From Oreocharis arfaki (Eukaryota; Chordata; Aves; Passeriformes; Paramythiidae), in contig VZRR01002170.1 in NCBI GenBank assembly GCA_013398015.1, positions 355,895 to 419,894 on the forward strand: a stretch of 64,000 nucleotides of DNA, written 5' to 3'. Below are positions 1-12,200 of the stretch, piece after piece. Position numbers and translations under genes: made by a program. The notes under the pieces were generated by a model. The model was not told where the DNA came from. It made no database searches and saw only the letters and a list, made by a program, of their open reading frames with translations. How positions within the stretch are numbered: the first letter of the stretch is position 1; each line of letters begins with the position of its first letter.

Positions 1-2424
1 GAAATAATGACAACTAAATGGCAAGTTCCCCTGAAGCTCAGGCTGAAGTCTTTCTTGCTTTTATGCCCTTTGTCAATAACCACACAAAGACAGAGGATAT
101 AGGCAACAAAATAAGCACAAGAAAGAAAGAATAAATGAGTGAATTCCACTCCAATTTTGACTCCATCAAATATATCCAAATATTCAGCATGACCCAAAAT
201 GAAATTTTTGCTTGTGAGTGCTTTAACCATTCATTTTGATTGCCTGTGGGTACACTCTCTGGATGAATAAATATCTAATTAGAAAGATTTCAGCAAGAGG
301 GAAGGTGAATTTCCTCCTCCTACTTGCAAAAAAAAAGACATCAGGAAAAGGGTGCAACCAAAATTAGATTTGATGCAGGCCGAGCATGACAATTAGAGAG
401 AGAATTTCTTCTGTTATTACCACCTTCTCCTATAAGCATGTTTAGAAAGACAAGGATTACAAGAAGGATTTAAAACACTGTACATTTTAGATCAAGTCTT
501 CTCCAATAACTATTGACAAAGCTCAATAGGAAGGTGACCATAGGGTCAGTGACATTAAAAAAATTGATGTGGCGTGCCTGTCCTGCTGAGCAGAGGACTC
601 AAATGCTTCCAGGGATGTAATGGTAGAATGGTGTAAAACATGGTTAAAGATTTTTTATTTCCTCACTTCTCATACTACAAATTATGAATGTTTTGTCAAG
701 ACTGCAGACATGTCACTGTTTACAGAAATAGGTAATATTTCTTGTTTCTAAGCTGGCTGAAGAAATATACATCTGTGAAGGAAAGCTGAAGGAAATACCT
801 ACTATGGCTGCAGAGCAAAATAATAAATGCCATCCTGGAAAGCTGTTCAATTTATGTATTATCATGATTAACAGACATTATATTAGCAGACATTTATTCT
901 TTTCCCAGGGAAGGTAATCCAGCCCTGGAAAAGAGAGATAATACATTTCCTTGAACTACAAATTCATTTCATATAATCATGGTAATTGATGTGTTCCAAA
1001 ATGTTATCTTGAAAATGGGATTGAGTACATTTCATTACAAAAGATTGAGCAGGGCAGTATGAGTAGAAAATCCCATCTAGAAAATTATATTCTAAACACT
1101 GTGTAATATCCTAATGGTATCTACAAGACTTTCTCCTTCTTTCCTCAATGTTTCACCAAACCTTCATTCTCTAGTCTGAAGGCAAAGTACTTTTGGGTCA
1201 TTAAAGGCCCATCGGGATATCCAGTCAACCAAAATTCAAAAGCAACATTTGCTTTTCATCTTGCCTTCAGTGTGACAGAAAAGCACCATTTATTACTGCA
1301 GTTAACCATATGTAAGAGACTTGAATGTTAATGGTTGATGACTCGAACAATTGGCCATCTGCCAAAGCAGAGGGTACTTTGCTGGTGATGTGCAAGATGA
1401 CGGCCCAGGTGTGGGGGTGTGAGCACCAGAGGAGGACCACCACGAATCAACCTTGGTTTAACACGAAGCTGGATTTTGTTCCGGGTAAGGGAAGAAAATA
1501 GTACACAATATTTTCAACTCTCCCTTTTTCTCTGTTTGAATATTTTCTCAAATAGTTGACCATTGCCATAGTTATGCAGTAATTTTCCAGCTCCTCTTTT
1601 ATATAGCTATCAAATCTACTTTTCTGAAAAGTGTTTTTGGAACCTTTTGGCTCCCATGAATTTGAAAAATATAATTTCTAAAATTTCAGTCTTCTTCTCC
1701 TCACTATTTTCATATTGTCTATGCATATTGTATGAATCTGCATGTTCGTTATTTGTTTTGTAACATTCTCATCAAACATCACTTTGTTTACTCCATGCTC
1801 TTTCTCATTTAATTCTTGTTGCTAGTTATTTTTCGCTTCCAGCACAAATCCTCTGATTTAATTTCTATGCCCTCATTAGACATCTATATTGAAAATGAAC
1901 ACATGCAGCTGATTAGGACTTCTTCCACCATTTCGAATTTTCAATTTCTTTTTCCTTGTCACTTTTCTTTCTCATTTTAGAAGGCACATATTTTTGTTGC
2001 TAGTTTTTCTTCTGCAAGCATCTACAGAGCATACATATCACCTTTAGTTTTCTTCTTTCCTCTGTTTTAAATATTTGATAGTTTAAATATTCATCTCAAA
2101 CGTCTTCTAAACCCACAACAGCAGAAAATTCAGCTTCTTCTATTAAGCTGTCTTTGAACTGTGTGGTTTTTACACAATGTCCTGGTAATTTTAATTTCCT
2201 CCTATATCTTCAAAGCTTTATCACAGGGTTTATGTCTGAGAAATGCTGCTTAAAAAAATAATGAGCATTTCTAAAATATTCCTCCTTTCCTTAACCCTTC
2301 CTATAATACCAACCAGGCTTTGTAATTTATGAAAAGTAAAGGGACTCAACTGTATTTAACTCAACAGTATTTAACTCCATATAAGCCTCTGGAGCCAAAA
2401 ATTAGTAATCACGACTTCACTGGA
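1..2424. other. Non-coding AT-rich DNA
   Basis: No recognisable gene, RNA gene or repeat family was seen here. A 58-codon plus-strand frame near 1326-1502 ends beside a donor-like GGTAAGG but has an in-frame stop just upstream and no usable acceptor, so it is not called. The rest is AT-rich sequence of intergenic or intronic character. Confidence 0.6.
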
Positions 2425-2526
2425 CATCATCTTGGGCAACCTGTTCTTGTTGGATCTGATTTGAATGGGGAGTCGGAACAAATATCCTCTTAAGGACCCT
2501 TCCCACCTGAATAGTTCTGTGACTCC
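2425..2526 (+). repeat. Decayed CR1 LINE 3' tail
   Basis: This reads as the 3' end of an avian CR1 element on the plus strand. The conserved landmarks appear in order: GGGCAACCTGTTC near 2433, a GGGGAGTCGGAACA block, then CCCTTCCCACCTGAATAGTTC, and finally TTCTGTGACTCC where CR1 normally ends in repeats of TTCTGTGATTC. There are many substitutions, so the copy is old and short, keeping only about 100 bp of 3' UTR. Assignment rests on remembered family landmarks, without an alignment. Confidence 0.65.
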
Positions 2527-5500
2527 ATGAATCTCTGAACACACTACACATATCATCCCAATACTTCATCCTCCATAACATTTTAGAAGATTTTCTTAAT
2601 ATCCAAAGTAAATCTGATTTGATGTAATTTTTTTTCTGTCATTAATTAGCAATGCAGAAAACACTTAAACTTCCATAGTGGGATATTCTCTTATATAGTT
2701 AAATTTCTACATTTTCCTTTATAAATTTTGTATCATTTTTGATGGTCCGATATGCTGTTTATCTGCTCCTTCCCTGAAAAGGGAAAGCCCAGTACTACAA
2801 TTAAAGTGGGGAAATTTTGATCCATGTTGTACATCCTCTTTACAATTATTAGAGCTAGACCATAATTCTTTACCATGGTCATGAGGATGTCACATTGAAC
2901 AGTGTCAAAAAAGGAATACTAAAATACAGGTATCTTATTTTTATTGTTTTCTGTTCTTCCAGTTATTGTGCTGCTTACCTTGTCAAGGAAGGAAATTAAA
3001 TTTAATAGAATCCTTTTACGAAAAACCTATAATGGCACTTTTTATCATTTTATTATCCCCTTAATTTTTTAAATAAAAATTGATTAGTTATTTGTTTCTA
3101 AATTTTCCCAGGGATCTCGTTTTTTGAGTGTTATCCCTCTTCTATTTTTAAAGATAGCGCATTGCCTTCACCCATCTGCCAGGGAATTCACAGGTTCAAA
3201 GGGTTCTTGAGTTCCCAAATGCTTCAGAAATACCAGGTATTTCTCCTAATGACAGTGCACTCTATAGGGCTACCTTGCAATCCTCTGAAAAGTGGCCATA
3301 AGCACATTGAGGATATAATGCAGTCAGAATGGCGTCCTGCATTCCAGACTATGATTTCTTAATGAGTTGAGTGCTGCTGTACTTGCCACAGGATTCATGC
3401 ATAATTAATTCCAATTCATTTTACCAATTAACCACCTTCCTAATGCTTGCATAGAGTTACTAGAAACAGTCTTGCCTTCTTCCATCATGAATTCTTTCTT
3501 AGATGCTTATTTTAGCCTCATTCCCTACGACATCATTTTGTATCAGATCAATATACTATGTTTATTCTAGGTTATAAGTCATTATAACACTAGACCCGTG
3601 CTGCATTATTAATGTGCACGAAACTGCAAGGTAATGCTGTATGGAACAGAAATGAAAGTTCTGTCATCATCTACACCTGAGGAAAAGGGTGGCCTTGATT
3701 GTTAATATTTTCATGGTGGTAAAGGTATTTTAGATCATCAGAGTTCTAAACATATGCTTTATTTCCACTGGGCATATATGTGTTTGAACTCCTATTTTTT
3801 TATAACTCAACACTTTCTTCAACCATCCAGTAATTTGGGAGTAATCCTGATCGCTTTGTAATTTATTATCTATAAGCACTTGACGCTTAACTTAGAAAAG
3901 TATACCTTTAACTTCAAGAACATCATTGATCCCATCACCATTTCTTATTTTAGGACAGAATTACGTCCTTTGCTGGGCTGGAACTTGCCTAAAATGATGT
4001 GGATTTTAGCCATTGTAGCCAGAAATTGCATTCTTTGACATCCAGTACTTTGAATTGTGTTCTAGTGCTGTGGGCTGGGTTATCTAAGTCATGAGGTTTT
4101 ACTCCCACTCCTCGAATGAATAACTACCCCTACATCAAAACTGTAAGCTTGCATAGCAGTTAATGGGTCATCTGTGATTTCTTTCAGTCTCATGTGAGGA
4201 ATCTTACGAAAACTGGCCTCCAATAAATGGTAAAACTGGCTTCACTGTAGTTAGGGTTTTATCTCCAATTCCCCAGAGAGACTCAATTCCTCAAAAAGTT
4301 TTTAGAATAACTTAATTTTTTTTTTTTAATAGAAGAAAATAGAAATATTATTTGGGAATTGGAGAAAATGTATCAAATCAAGTTTTCCCTTTTGAATGAA
4401 GATATTACGAGATCCTTATCAAGGACTGATAAGAAGAGATTGCTATTCTAGTTTTCATTTTTTGGGACTAATGTCTCTAACAGAAAATTAGAGCAGTTAA
4501 GTGTGGTTTTGTAGTAGAAGATAATTCTAGTGGAAACTAAAAACATTTTCAGCATGAGACTGTAATTTCTGTTTCTTAATTGGTGACTTTAAATGGAGTT
4601 GCAACAAAACTGGGACCTTCAATATGTCCATCCTGTAAGGAGAAAAAAAATAACAACCAGAAACCTCTATACTGAATGCTAATTGACAAGAAAAGTGTTT
4701 TCTTATTGATATTTCATGTAATAAACTGGCATGCTCGACACATGTATTTTAAAGTTCAGGTTTAATTAAAAGATAAGACTAAGCAGCAGCTTGGCAAGAT
4801 GATAAGGGAAAGTGTTGACTTCTTTGTTTCTGTTGGCAAAGCAGCTGCTTTTTTTTTAACTAATCCCAACTTAATGTCAAATCAAGAAACTTTCATATTT
4901 TTGGTGCATTTAATGAGTTACTCAAGTTTGCACTCACGCAATTATCCTTCCTCATCTGATACTTTTATGAAGTGAAACATTTGCAGGTCCCAGTCTGCTT
5001 GGGTTTTTAAAAAGCTGCTTTTTACTATATACTATAGTAGAAAAACCTTATCTTCCAGACTTAAACTATCTTCATCAGTCAGAAAAGAGAGGTTAAAAGC
5101 TGAAGCGTGGGAAGCTGAGGAAGTGATTAGCTGCTTAGAGTGCAACACTTGGAAACATTATCTTTCTGAATCAAGGATTAGAATGCAGGAAAACACTTTC
5201 AAATATATTAGTTCAGAGGGCAAAAACATTTATGGCATGCCATGAGATTGTAAAAGTGGATATAACTCTTCCAGTGGCAGTAAAGCTCGGTATTTTCATC
5301 AGAAGAACAGCTGGCTCTGGTTACTTCCTGTGTATACCCTTTATAAAACAAGTGTCAAGGGCAAAGAGAACAGATTCTCTTTATTACTTGAATGCAGTAA
5401 TTCAACGAAAATTCGACGAAAGATGAAAATCCCATTGTCATTGGCATTGAAAAAGTAACTGAGAAGATATTCTTGTGGAAAGGAGCTGAAAGAACTGAAT

Positions 5501-6600
5501 GTGAACTTACACTTGTAGATAAGTGAGGAAACAGAGACATGAGGCTGCACTGGTGAACACAGGAATGAACACACACATCAAAGCTGGTGTCTTGCCATGT
5601 TGATAACTATGTGGAAAAAATCAGAGTCATTCAGGTGTCAGGGAGAACTTATGAAGCCTATCAACCTTGTTTTCACATAGCATAAGCTGATATCAGTTCC
5701 TTTCCAGCTTTACTAATCTCTAGCAAATGTCATGGCTACAGCTGTGGTTACAGATGCTCAGAAAGCAAGTAAGACATTTCACTAAAAATGAGAAGAGCAG
5801 AAGCAGACAGAGAAATCAACAAGTCAGCCTGTTGCAGGGTGTGTGTCTTGATTCAGTGTGAAAGGCAAAATGCATTTTCTTTTGAAGAAAATTGTTTTTA
5901 CAACAAAGTGTGAGACCTCCCTACTAGGTGAAAGATGTGGGCAACATCCCTACTTCACATCAATAACAGCTCTGACTTGAACTTAGACTATCTGCATCTT
6001 GAACAGTGACTGGAGACACAAAATCATTTTAAGCTTTTCTATTCACATATGTGATCAGAAATCTCTCTTGGACCTGAAAGCACCTTATAACAAATTCTCA
6101 AAAATTATGCTGCTGTATTAAATTTAAAAAAAAAAAAAAAAAAGAAGAAAAAATATTTTCAGTTTTTCCAACTAGCTCAAAGTGAGACTTGCTGCACAGA
6201 CCATCTTTTTTGAGGTCCAAGAACCACCGATACCCACAAGTCCCAGCAAGGTGAGCATACGCACATTTTTTGGGGATTGTTTCCTACAGTGTTGCATCAG
6301 AATAGAAGAACCACATATACTTTAAAGTTTGATTCTTCCCTTTGCTTTTCTTGTTACAGAACCTTGTCTTTACATCAGGCTTCTGATGTAGCTGTGCATG
6401 AGTGAGGTTGTGTGCACCAGTTTCCTCTATGGAGATAGGATTTAGTTTCCTTTCTCTAATTCATTACACTTCGAAAAAAACTTCAACTACCTGCACAAAC
6501 CAGGGACTTGGGCAAAAGCAACTTTGCCTTAGATATCCCACTATTCAGTTGTGATATTCAAAGCCAAAGAGGGGAAAGACTAATGACTGCAGTAGAAGGA
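2527..6600. other. Non-coding AT-rich DNA with a poly-A run
   Basis: No gene was recognised. The only structured item is a run of 19 A at 6126-6144, which could be a decayed retroposon tail or a simple homopolymer. Open frames of 60-77 codons at 3162, 5232 and 5341-5576 overlap each other on both strands and show no family resemblance. Confidence 0.55.
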
Positions 6601-7148
6601 TGTCTCGGTTTGAGACAAATTAGGAGGAAACATCCTGAGATGAACATCTCCTCTAATGGAAGGCATGTTTTGGCAGCCCCTCACCCATAGGTTCAAAAGC
6701 AATTTCTTGGAGGAAAGTGAAAAAAAACCTGTTTGTTTATTTAACAAGCAGGGTCCACTCAGGCATGAGAAAAAAATGAATAATATTAGATAATGAACCT
6801 TCTCTCTATGGAGAGAGATGGTGGGTTTTTTAACACCTGGCGATGTTCTGGTGTTTCGGATCGGAGCAAAGCTGAACAGTTCCAGAAGAAGAAGAAGTCA
6901 CAGACCTGGGAAAAATTTCTTGCCTCAGCTAACAGGCTAGCTAAAAGCAGGCAGGCGTTCTCTCGGCGCTGCAGCAGTGAGAGAACACGGGGGAGTGTGT
7001 GTGAGTCCTTGAACAAAAACTGCAATGAAGAATTCGCCCAGCTTCTCTCCCTCCTTTTCTGGACGCAGCTTAAAGCTGAGGGACCCATTTCTGGGCAATA
7101 AGCAGATGATAGGGGAATACAGTATTGTCACAAAATCACTCCAAGACA
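6601..7148 (-). mobile_element. Solo LTR-like element (endogenous retrovirus), 548 bp
   Basis: The segment starts TGTCTCGG and ends CCAAGACA. The reverse complement of the end is TGTCTTGG, so 7 of 8 terminal bases form the inverted TG...CA repeat expected of a retroviral LTR, and 548 bp is a normal LTR length. On the minus strand an AATAAA signal lies at 6741-6736, about 136 bp before the element's 3' end, and a TTAAAAAA box lies roughly 90 bp upstream of it. That order (promoter-like box, poly-A signal, short tail) supports a minus-strand U3-R-U5 reading. The interior is richer in GC and CpG than its surroundings, which explains the two ~100-codon frames on opposite strands at 6786-7101; neither is called a gene. 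No coding retroviral sequence flanks it, so it is a solo LTR. I found no clear target duplication (flanks AAGGA and TTAGA), so the copy is either old or its ends are slightly misplaced. Confidence 0.7.
6736..6741 (-). promoter_or_regulatory. Polyadenylation signal of the 6.6-kb LTR
   Basis: AATAAA occurs on the minus strand inside the LTR-like element, in the context TTAAATAAACAAAC. It is the main evidence for element orientation. In retroviral LTRs this signal lies in or just before R; its function here is inferred. Confidence 0.5.
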
Positions 7149-8984
7149 TTAGAGTAGATGTCTTAAAACTCTGAGAAGGGTTAAACTGAACTTGTCTTTC
7201 TCCAACAGCAGTTAGCTGTAAGCAGATACTTTGGAAAGATGAAAACAGAGGAAATTTGCACTAAATTGCTTTCCTTTAATACATTCCTGGATTCCAACTG
7301 TTTTCACCTCAGAGACTTACTGGTCTAGAATCTACCAAATAACTTCAGTGAAACCTCTTCCATATCTGACCTTGACTGGGAAACACATGCCCTTTTTGCT
7401 GAGAAGTGCTCACAATAAGCAGGAATTGGATATTAAAGCTACATCCTGTTCCTGAAGTTGACCAAAATATTAAGGGCTGTCTTCATCTTTGTACTGCTCA
7501 AGCTGCAATTTAAAAATCAGTAATGTGTTTGCTAAAGCTGCTTGCCAACTCTACCAATATGTAGATGCTCACATGGGCCACATGAGGCTAAAAGTAATTA
7601 TGTTATAGAAACAACTTCAGTCTTCCAATTCTTCCCTGGAATTTTCCAGGACTAGAAGAATCCTTGTTGATTTACTATCAACCCTAATGCACAAAACATC
7701 ATAAACTATGTCTAGATTGGAAGTATCTAGAAGGATGAAAGGCCTCAGACACAGTAAAGCTGCCTGATTTCTTTCAAAGTCAGCCAAGCAGTGCTAATAC
7801 AGCCCCTTGAGTACCTGCTCTAAGATGCCAATTGTGATGAGCCACCTCTTTATGGACTCTTGTCCTTTCTCTTTGGTGTTCCATAATTGCTGAAGATATA
7901 CCAGCTGCTCTACAGCTGGTATATCTTAGCTGTCAGACTAAATTCTCCTCCCTCTTCTCAGCTGATGCCAGTCTGGCAGAAAGACTACATTCATGGGGAA
8001 ACCATTAACTAGAAGAAGCTGGTAGCAAGGCACTTAGCAAAAAGAGCAAGAGTGCAATAATCAGAACACATTTCCTGTAACATTTATCAAGTAACCAACT
8101 TAGTAGCCCTAGGCTATATTATGCCACACCTTGTTCAACAGATATCCCCACTGACTTCAAAAAGTAGTTGTTTTTAAAAACTGACAGCAAGACAGATCCC
8201 CTGATACACTTGTGCTAAGTTTTGATGTGGGAACTTTTTTTAAAAGTTGAAGGAAACATCCTATCACACTGCAGCATCTCAAGGAACTCACTCTGAAGGG
8301 AAAGGCAGTAAATACAGAAGCAACTTTTTAAATAGCAACATAAAGCTATATCAGAAAAAAAAATCTTGAAAGTTAAAGCCTATTTACCACTATTTTGTCA
8401 CACGTTTACATATTACAAAACTGTATTATTTTCATAGAACCTTTGGCAATATGAAAGGAAACTCTGCAACTACATTAATTTATTGACAGTTACTCACACG
8501 CTGATAGAGATTTCAAATGTTTCATAAGTGTCACTGTCAAGAAGAAGCAAAAATTAAGTGAAGCAATCACAACAACTACTTTTGCTTTTCTGAAGGCATA
8601 GTTTAACCACAGTAGCTATAAATATCCCCTTATCGTGGTGAGTAAAGAGGTACAATTGGTTACTTTCCTACTGCTAAACTTTCTTGCTTCTGTTGCTTGG
8701 CTTGTTTTCAGTAGGACCTATAACTGCTTCCTCCTGTAGTGCAGGGAGGTTGAACACAGAACCACTCCCCATCAGTAACATCTCTCAGAAGATGAAATGT
8801 AGGCCTGGATCTGACTTCCTCCACCTGTGTCCACACAACATGAAACTGTCCTTTTCCTTCCATCTAGATATTTCCTGACAACCTTGCTTCACTGCAGAAA
8901 GAAAGACTTTGCCCTGTTTCTGAAAAGCTCTCTAAGAAAACCTGTTGCCCTTTTCCTATTTTTGAGCTCATGCTCCATGAGGCA
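7149..8984. other. Non-coding DNA
   Basis: No gene was recognised. It holds one strong hairpin, listed separately (7889-7930), and otherwise unremarkable unique sequence. Confidence 0.55.
7889..7930. repeat. Perfect 15-bp inverted repeat with 5-nt loop
   Basis: The left arm AAGATATACCAGCTG (7893-7907) and right arm CAGCTGGTATATCTT (7913-7927) are exact reverse complements around the loop CTCTA. With one bulged base (G at 7892) the stem extends by three more pairs to 7889/7930. The stem is shorter than a normal microRNA precursor, and no terminator or tRNA features are present. Confidence 0.8.
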
Positions 8985-9247
8985 TTTGAGTTCACTGCAT
9001 TTATTACAGCAGATTCAAACTGGAGCAACACTTATATCTAAAATGCTTCAGGCTGCCCCCAAAAGTGCTGGGCAGACTAGTTAGGGCTTCTCCAGACATT
9101 CCAGAACAGTGGGCAGCAGACCCCAGGAGCGTGCTCTGTGTCAGGGGGACTCGGCCATGATCCTGGAGTCAGAGGGGATGACTCTCCCACTACCCACAAA
9201 AGCCTCCATGGCACACAGCACCTCTGCAGTGCCCAGGTTCATGGCGG
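8985..9247 (-). other. Possible terminal exon or retrocopy end (unidentified)
   Basis: On the minus strand a pyrimidine-rich TTCTGTTCCCAG ends at 9248 and could be a splice acceptor. It is followed by CCGCCATGA, which matches a strong Kozak start. The frame from the ATG at 9242 to the TGA at 9141 encodes 33 residues with mostly G or C in third positions, unlike the AT-rich surroundings. About 135 bp further on is AATAAA (9005-9000). Acceptor, short coding end, 3' UTR and poly-A signal together resemble a last exon or the end of a processed pseudogene. I do not recognise the peptide, no matching upstream exon was found, and the plus strand is also open here, so this may be chance. Confidence 0.22.
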
Positions 9248-12200
9248 CTGGGAACAGAACATCTCCTTTGATTTCAAGCATTTGTAGATAGCATCACAAC
9301 ATTATAAAAAAACCAGCTTTGCTCATCCACATTTCCTATGTTTTCTGAGACCATGGAAATCACAGTCAGGGTTTTTTTTCTTAGAAGTAAGAGATTTTGG
9401 ATAAAAAAATTCCCATCTTTTCTGTTATGCCTTGCACAGCGCCTCTAACACACGTACTACAATCTCTCCTTATTCCTTCAATTTCCAAGGTCACAAGAAG
9501 GAATCAGAACCCATGACACATTGCCCTTGCAGTCCTCACCACCACCTCCCCACCCCATGCAAGAGTTACCACTGCTGCAGTTCCTGTCAACTCCTTCACC
9601 AGCTGAGCTCTATCTGCCCTGCTCTGCCCTCTCTCCTCAGGGAAGCATTGCTCTTCTTCAGCACAAACCTGTGTTCCACCAGCCTTTCTGCCAGCACACA
9701 GCCCCCAACATCCAGCCTATGAACATGAACCAGCACTGAGCTTCTTTGTGGATGTAGACAAATTCTAAATGATGAAAGTGTACATTTACAAAGAAATTAA
9801 ACAAAACAAAACAAACAAACAAAACCCCAAAAAACAAAACAAAAAAAAACCACCCCCCCCCCAAAAAAGCAAAACCCCTACGTAAATACTTCATTCCTTA
9901 TCCCTCTCATCCTGCAAGCAAGATGACATTTATTTGAATCTTATATATTCATAACTTTTGTATCTAGCTAGGATACTCTAGAGCTGTTAGACTTCGTACT
10001 TCTGAGCAGCTGGAGGCCTGTCACTGCCTTTAATGGTGCAGAAGGGACATATCCAGTGAATAGGATCTATGAGAAGCCCCAGTAAAGATCAGGCCGGCAA
10101 GAGAAAGCCTGCCATGATCCTATGTTGATGGTGTCAGCAGGACCACTGAAGTGAGAAGCACAAAATTTTTCTTTGATGACAAGCACCATTAAAATTTTCC
10201 CTCACAGGCCTTCCCGGGCTCTCACACATAAGGGGCTGTGACAGCTCCATCAATCAGCTCCTGCAGATCCCGAGGAAACCAGCCATCCCCACACGATATC
10301 CACCATGATACCAACCTCAGGGGTTGTATCAGACAGCTAATATTGCTCTTCTTGATGCATAAGGCCCAACATATGAAGTTTTTCTCAGATTTCTACCCCT
10401 AGATGCCAAAATTACCAAGCAAAATCTCTGATGCCATTTTTACCCTCTCTGCTGTTTCCAGGGCAAATTATTAATCTTCTGTCAAGCTTAATTCCTGATC
10501 CTAAGTTTATCTCAGCAGCCAGTCCCTTGATTGGCCCTACTGCACTCAAGTTGTGTGCTCCTTTAGTTATGCCCTGCCCGTGGACTGGCAGAGAAAGTCT
10601 GGAGCTGCATTCACTCCATTTTGACTTCAAGCAGTGCCCACCACGGCTAGATGCTCCAGGACAAAAGATGTGGAGAGGCTTACCTGACAGATGTGACAAC
10701 AGATGTGCACTTGCTTTTAGACAAATGCAAGGGAATGTAATTTTGCCTTCAAAAATAAAATGCTGCTAACTTGACCTGAAATAACTACTCTCCTGTGTAG
10801 AATGGTCCTGAAATACCATACCTGAAATATGGTATAAATTAATTTATCAAGGCAGAGGACTTTGTTTTAATGATTGACACAACAGCTCCTGTGCAAGGCT
10901 CAGAAAATACTTATATGAACATACAGTACTGTGAGATTAAGTCGAAACTTATTAACATGCCCTCATTTGTCAGGGAAAGAACAAATATTTTGGTTTTGTC
11001 AACACTTCAAAGCTGTCATTTCTAGCTCTATTGTCTGTGTATAAACAATGAATATACTTCCATACTTGGTGCCACAGGAACAAAACTCGTTATCTTTATG
11101 GGCAAATCCAATAACATCTTTTAAATTTCTAAAGCACTGCTCACGGAAACAAGAAAATCTATAGAAAAGACAGAAATTTTTACATGCTACAATACTAATC
11201 TTGGAAAAGTATTGCCACAAGACATCATTATGTCAGCAAGTCTAGGAGAGCAATATAAAGCATTCAACCTGCATAATAAAATTACATTCTCCATGTTTAT
11301 TTTAAAAAAATGTAGAAACTTTTGGCCTAGAGACAAATGACAGAAAAGCTGAATAAACTATTATCATGGCTCAAATGAAAGCAGTAGCTAGAAGGAGAAG
11401 GTTAGGGGTGATATTTTCGGGGTTTAATTTGTTTTCTTCAAGGTTTAGTGAAATTTTTCATCCAAATAACTTAGCCATACAAAGCTTACCTGATCTGACC
11501 TGAGCAGCTGATGTAAACAGATGTTCACAAATTCAAGTTTACCTGGGTGAAATATAGAGTTGTAATATTATTGCATTTTAGAAAGGTTAAAACATTTTTA
11601 CTTCATATTTTCAAAATGCCCCTTTGCTTGAGAGTCATAAAAACTCACCATCTTTTCTCTGAATTTGGTCTGGTTTTGAAACTCAATTGAAAAATTAATC
11701 CTATTTTTTTAGGTTTTTAAGGCAATCAAAATCAGTTACTGAAGTACAGTTAACTTTGATACTATTTCACTTTGAAGAATTGGTACTGATCAGGGAAGTA
11801 TTACACTAAGCACATTTAATGTGGTAATTCCCATGTTCCTCCAGGAATAAGGGCACTTGAGCAAGTTCTATTTGCTAGTCATCCCAGCCATAATTATTAC
11901 AGACGAGACACATGAATGAGTACAATCACCTCCTCACATCTGTATTTCATTTCAATGTAACTTCCCAGAGAATGGGGCATACCACTGTTTGCCACTGCAT
12001 TTGTGCACAAATACAACCATGTACAAAGGTGCAAACAAAAAATTCTCCTTCTGCTTCATTTTTCAAGAGGTCGTGACAAGGACCTCTAAATAGACTTTGT
12101 GCACGGTACGGAGCAGCATCACTCTGAGTAAGAGCAGACCTGTTCGGTGCTCAGAAGTGCTGATGTAGCATCAGCATTTCTCTTATCTATGGCTCCCAGA

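Noticed and set aside
1326..1502. 58-codon frame followed by a donor-like GGTAAGG
   Set aside because: An in-frame stop lies just upstream and no pyrimidine-backed acceptor exists inside the frame, so it cannot be an internal exon; peptide not recognised.
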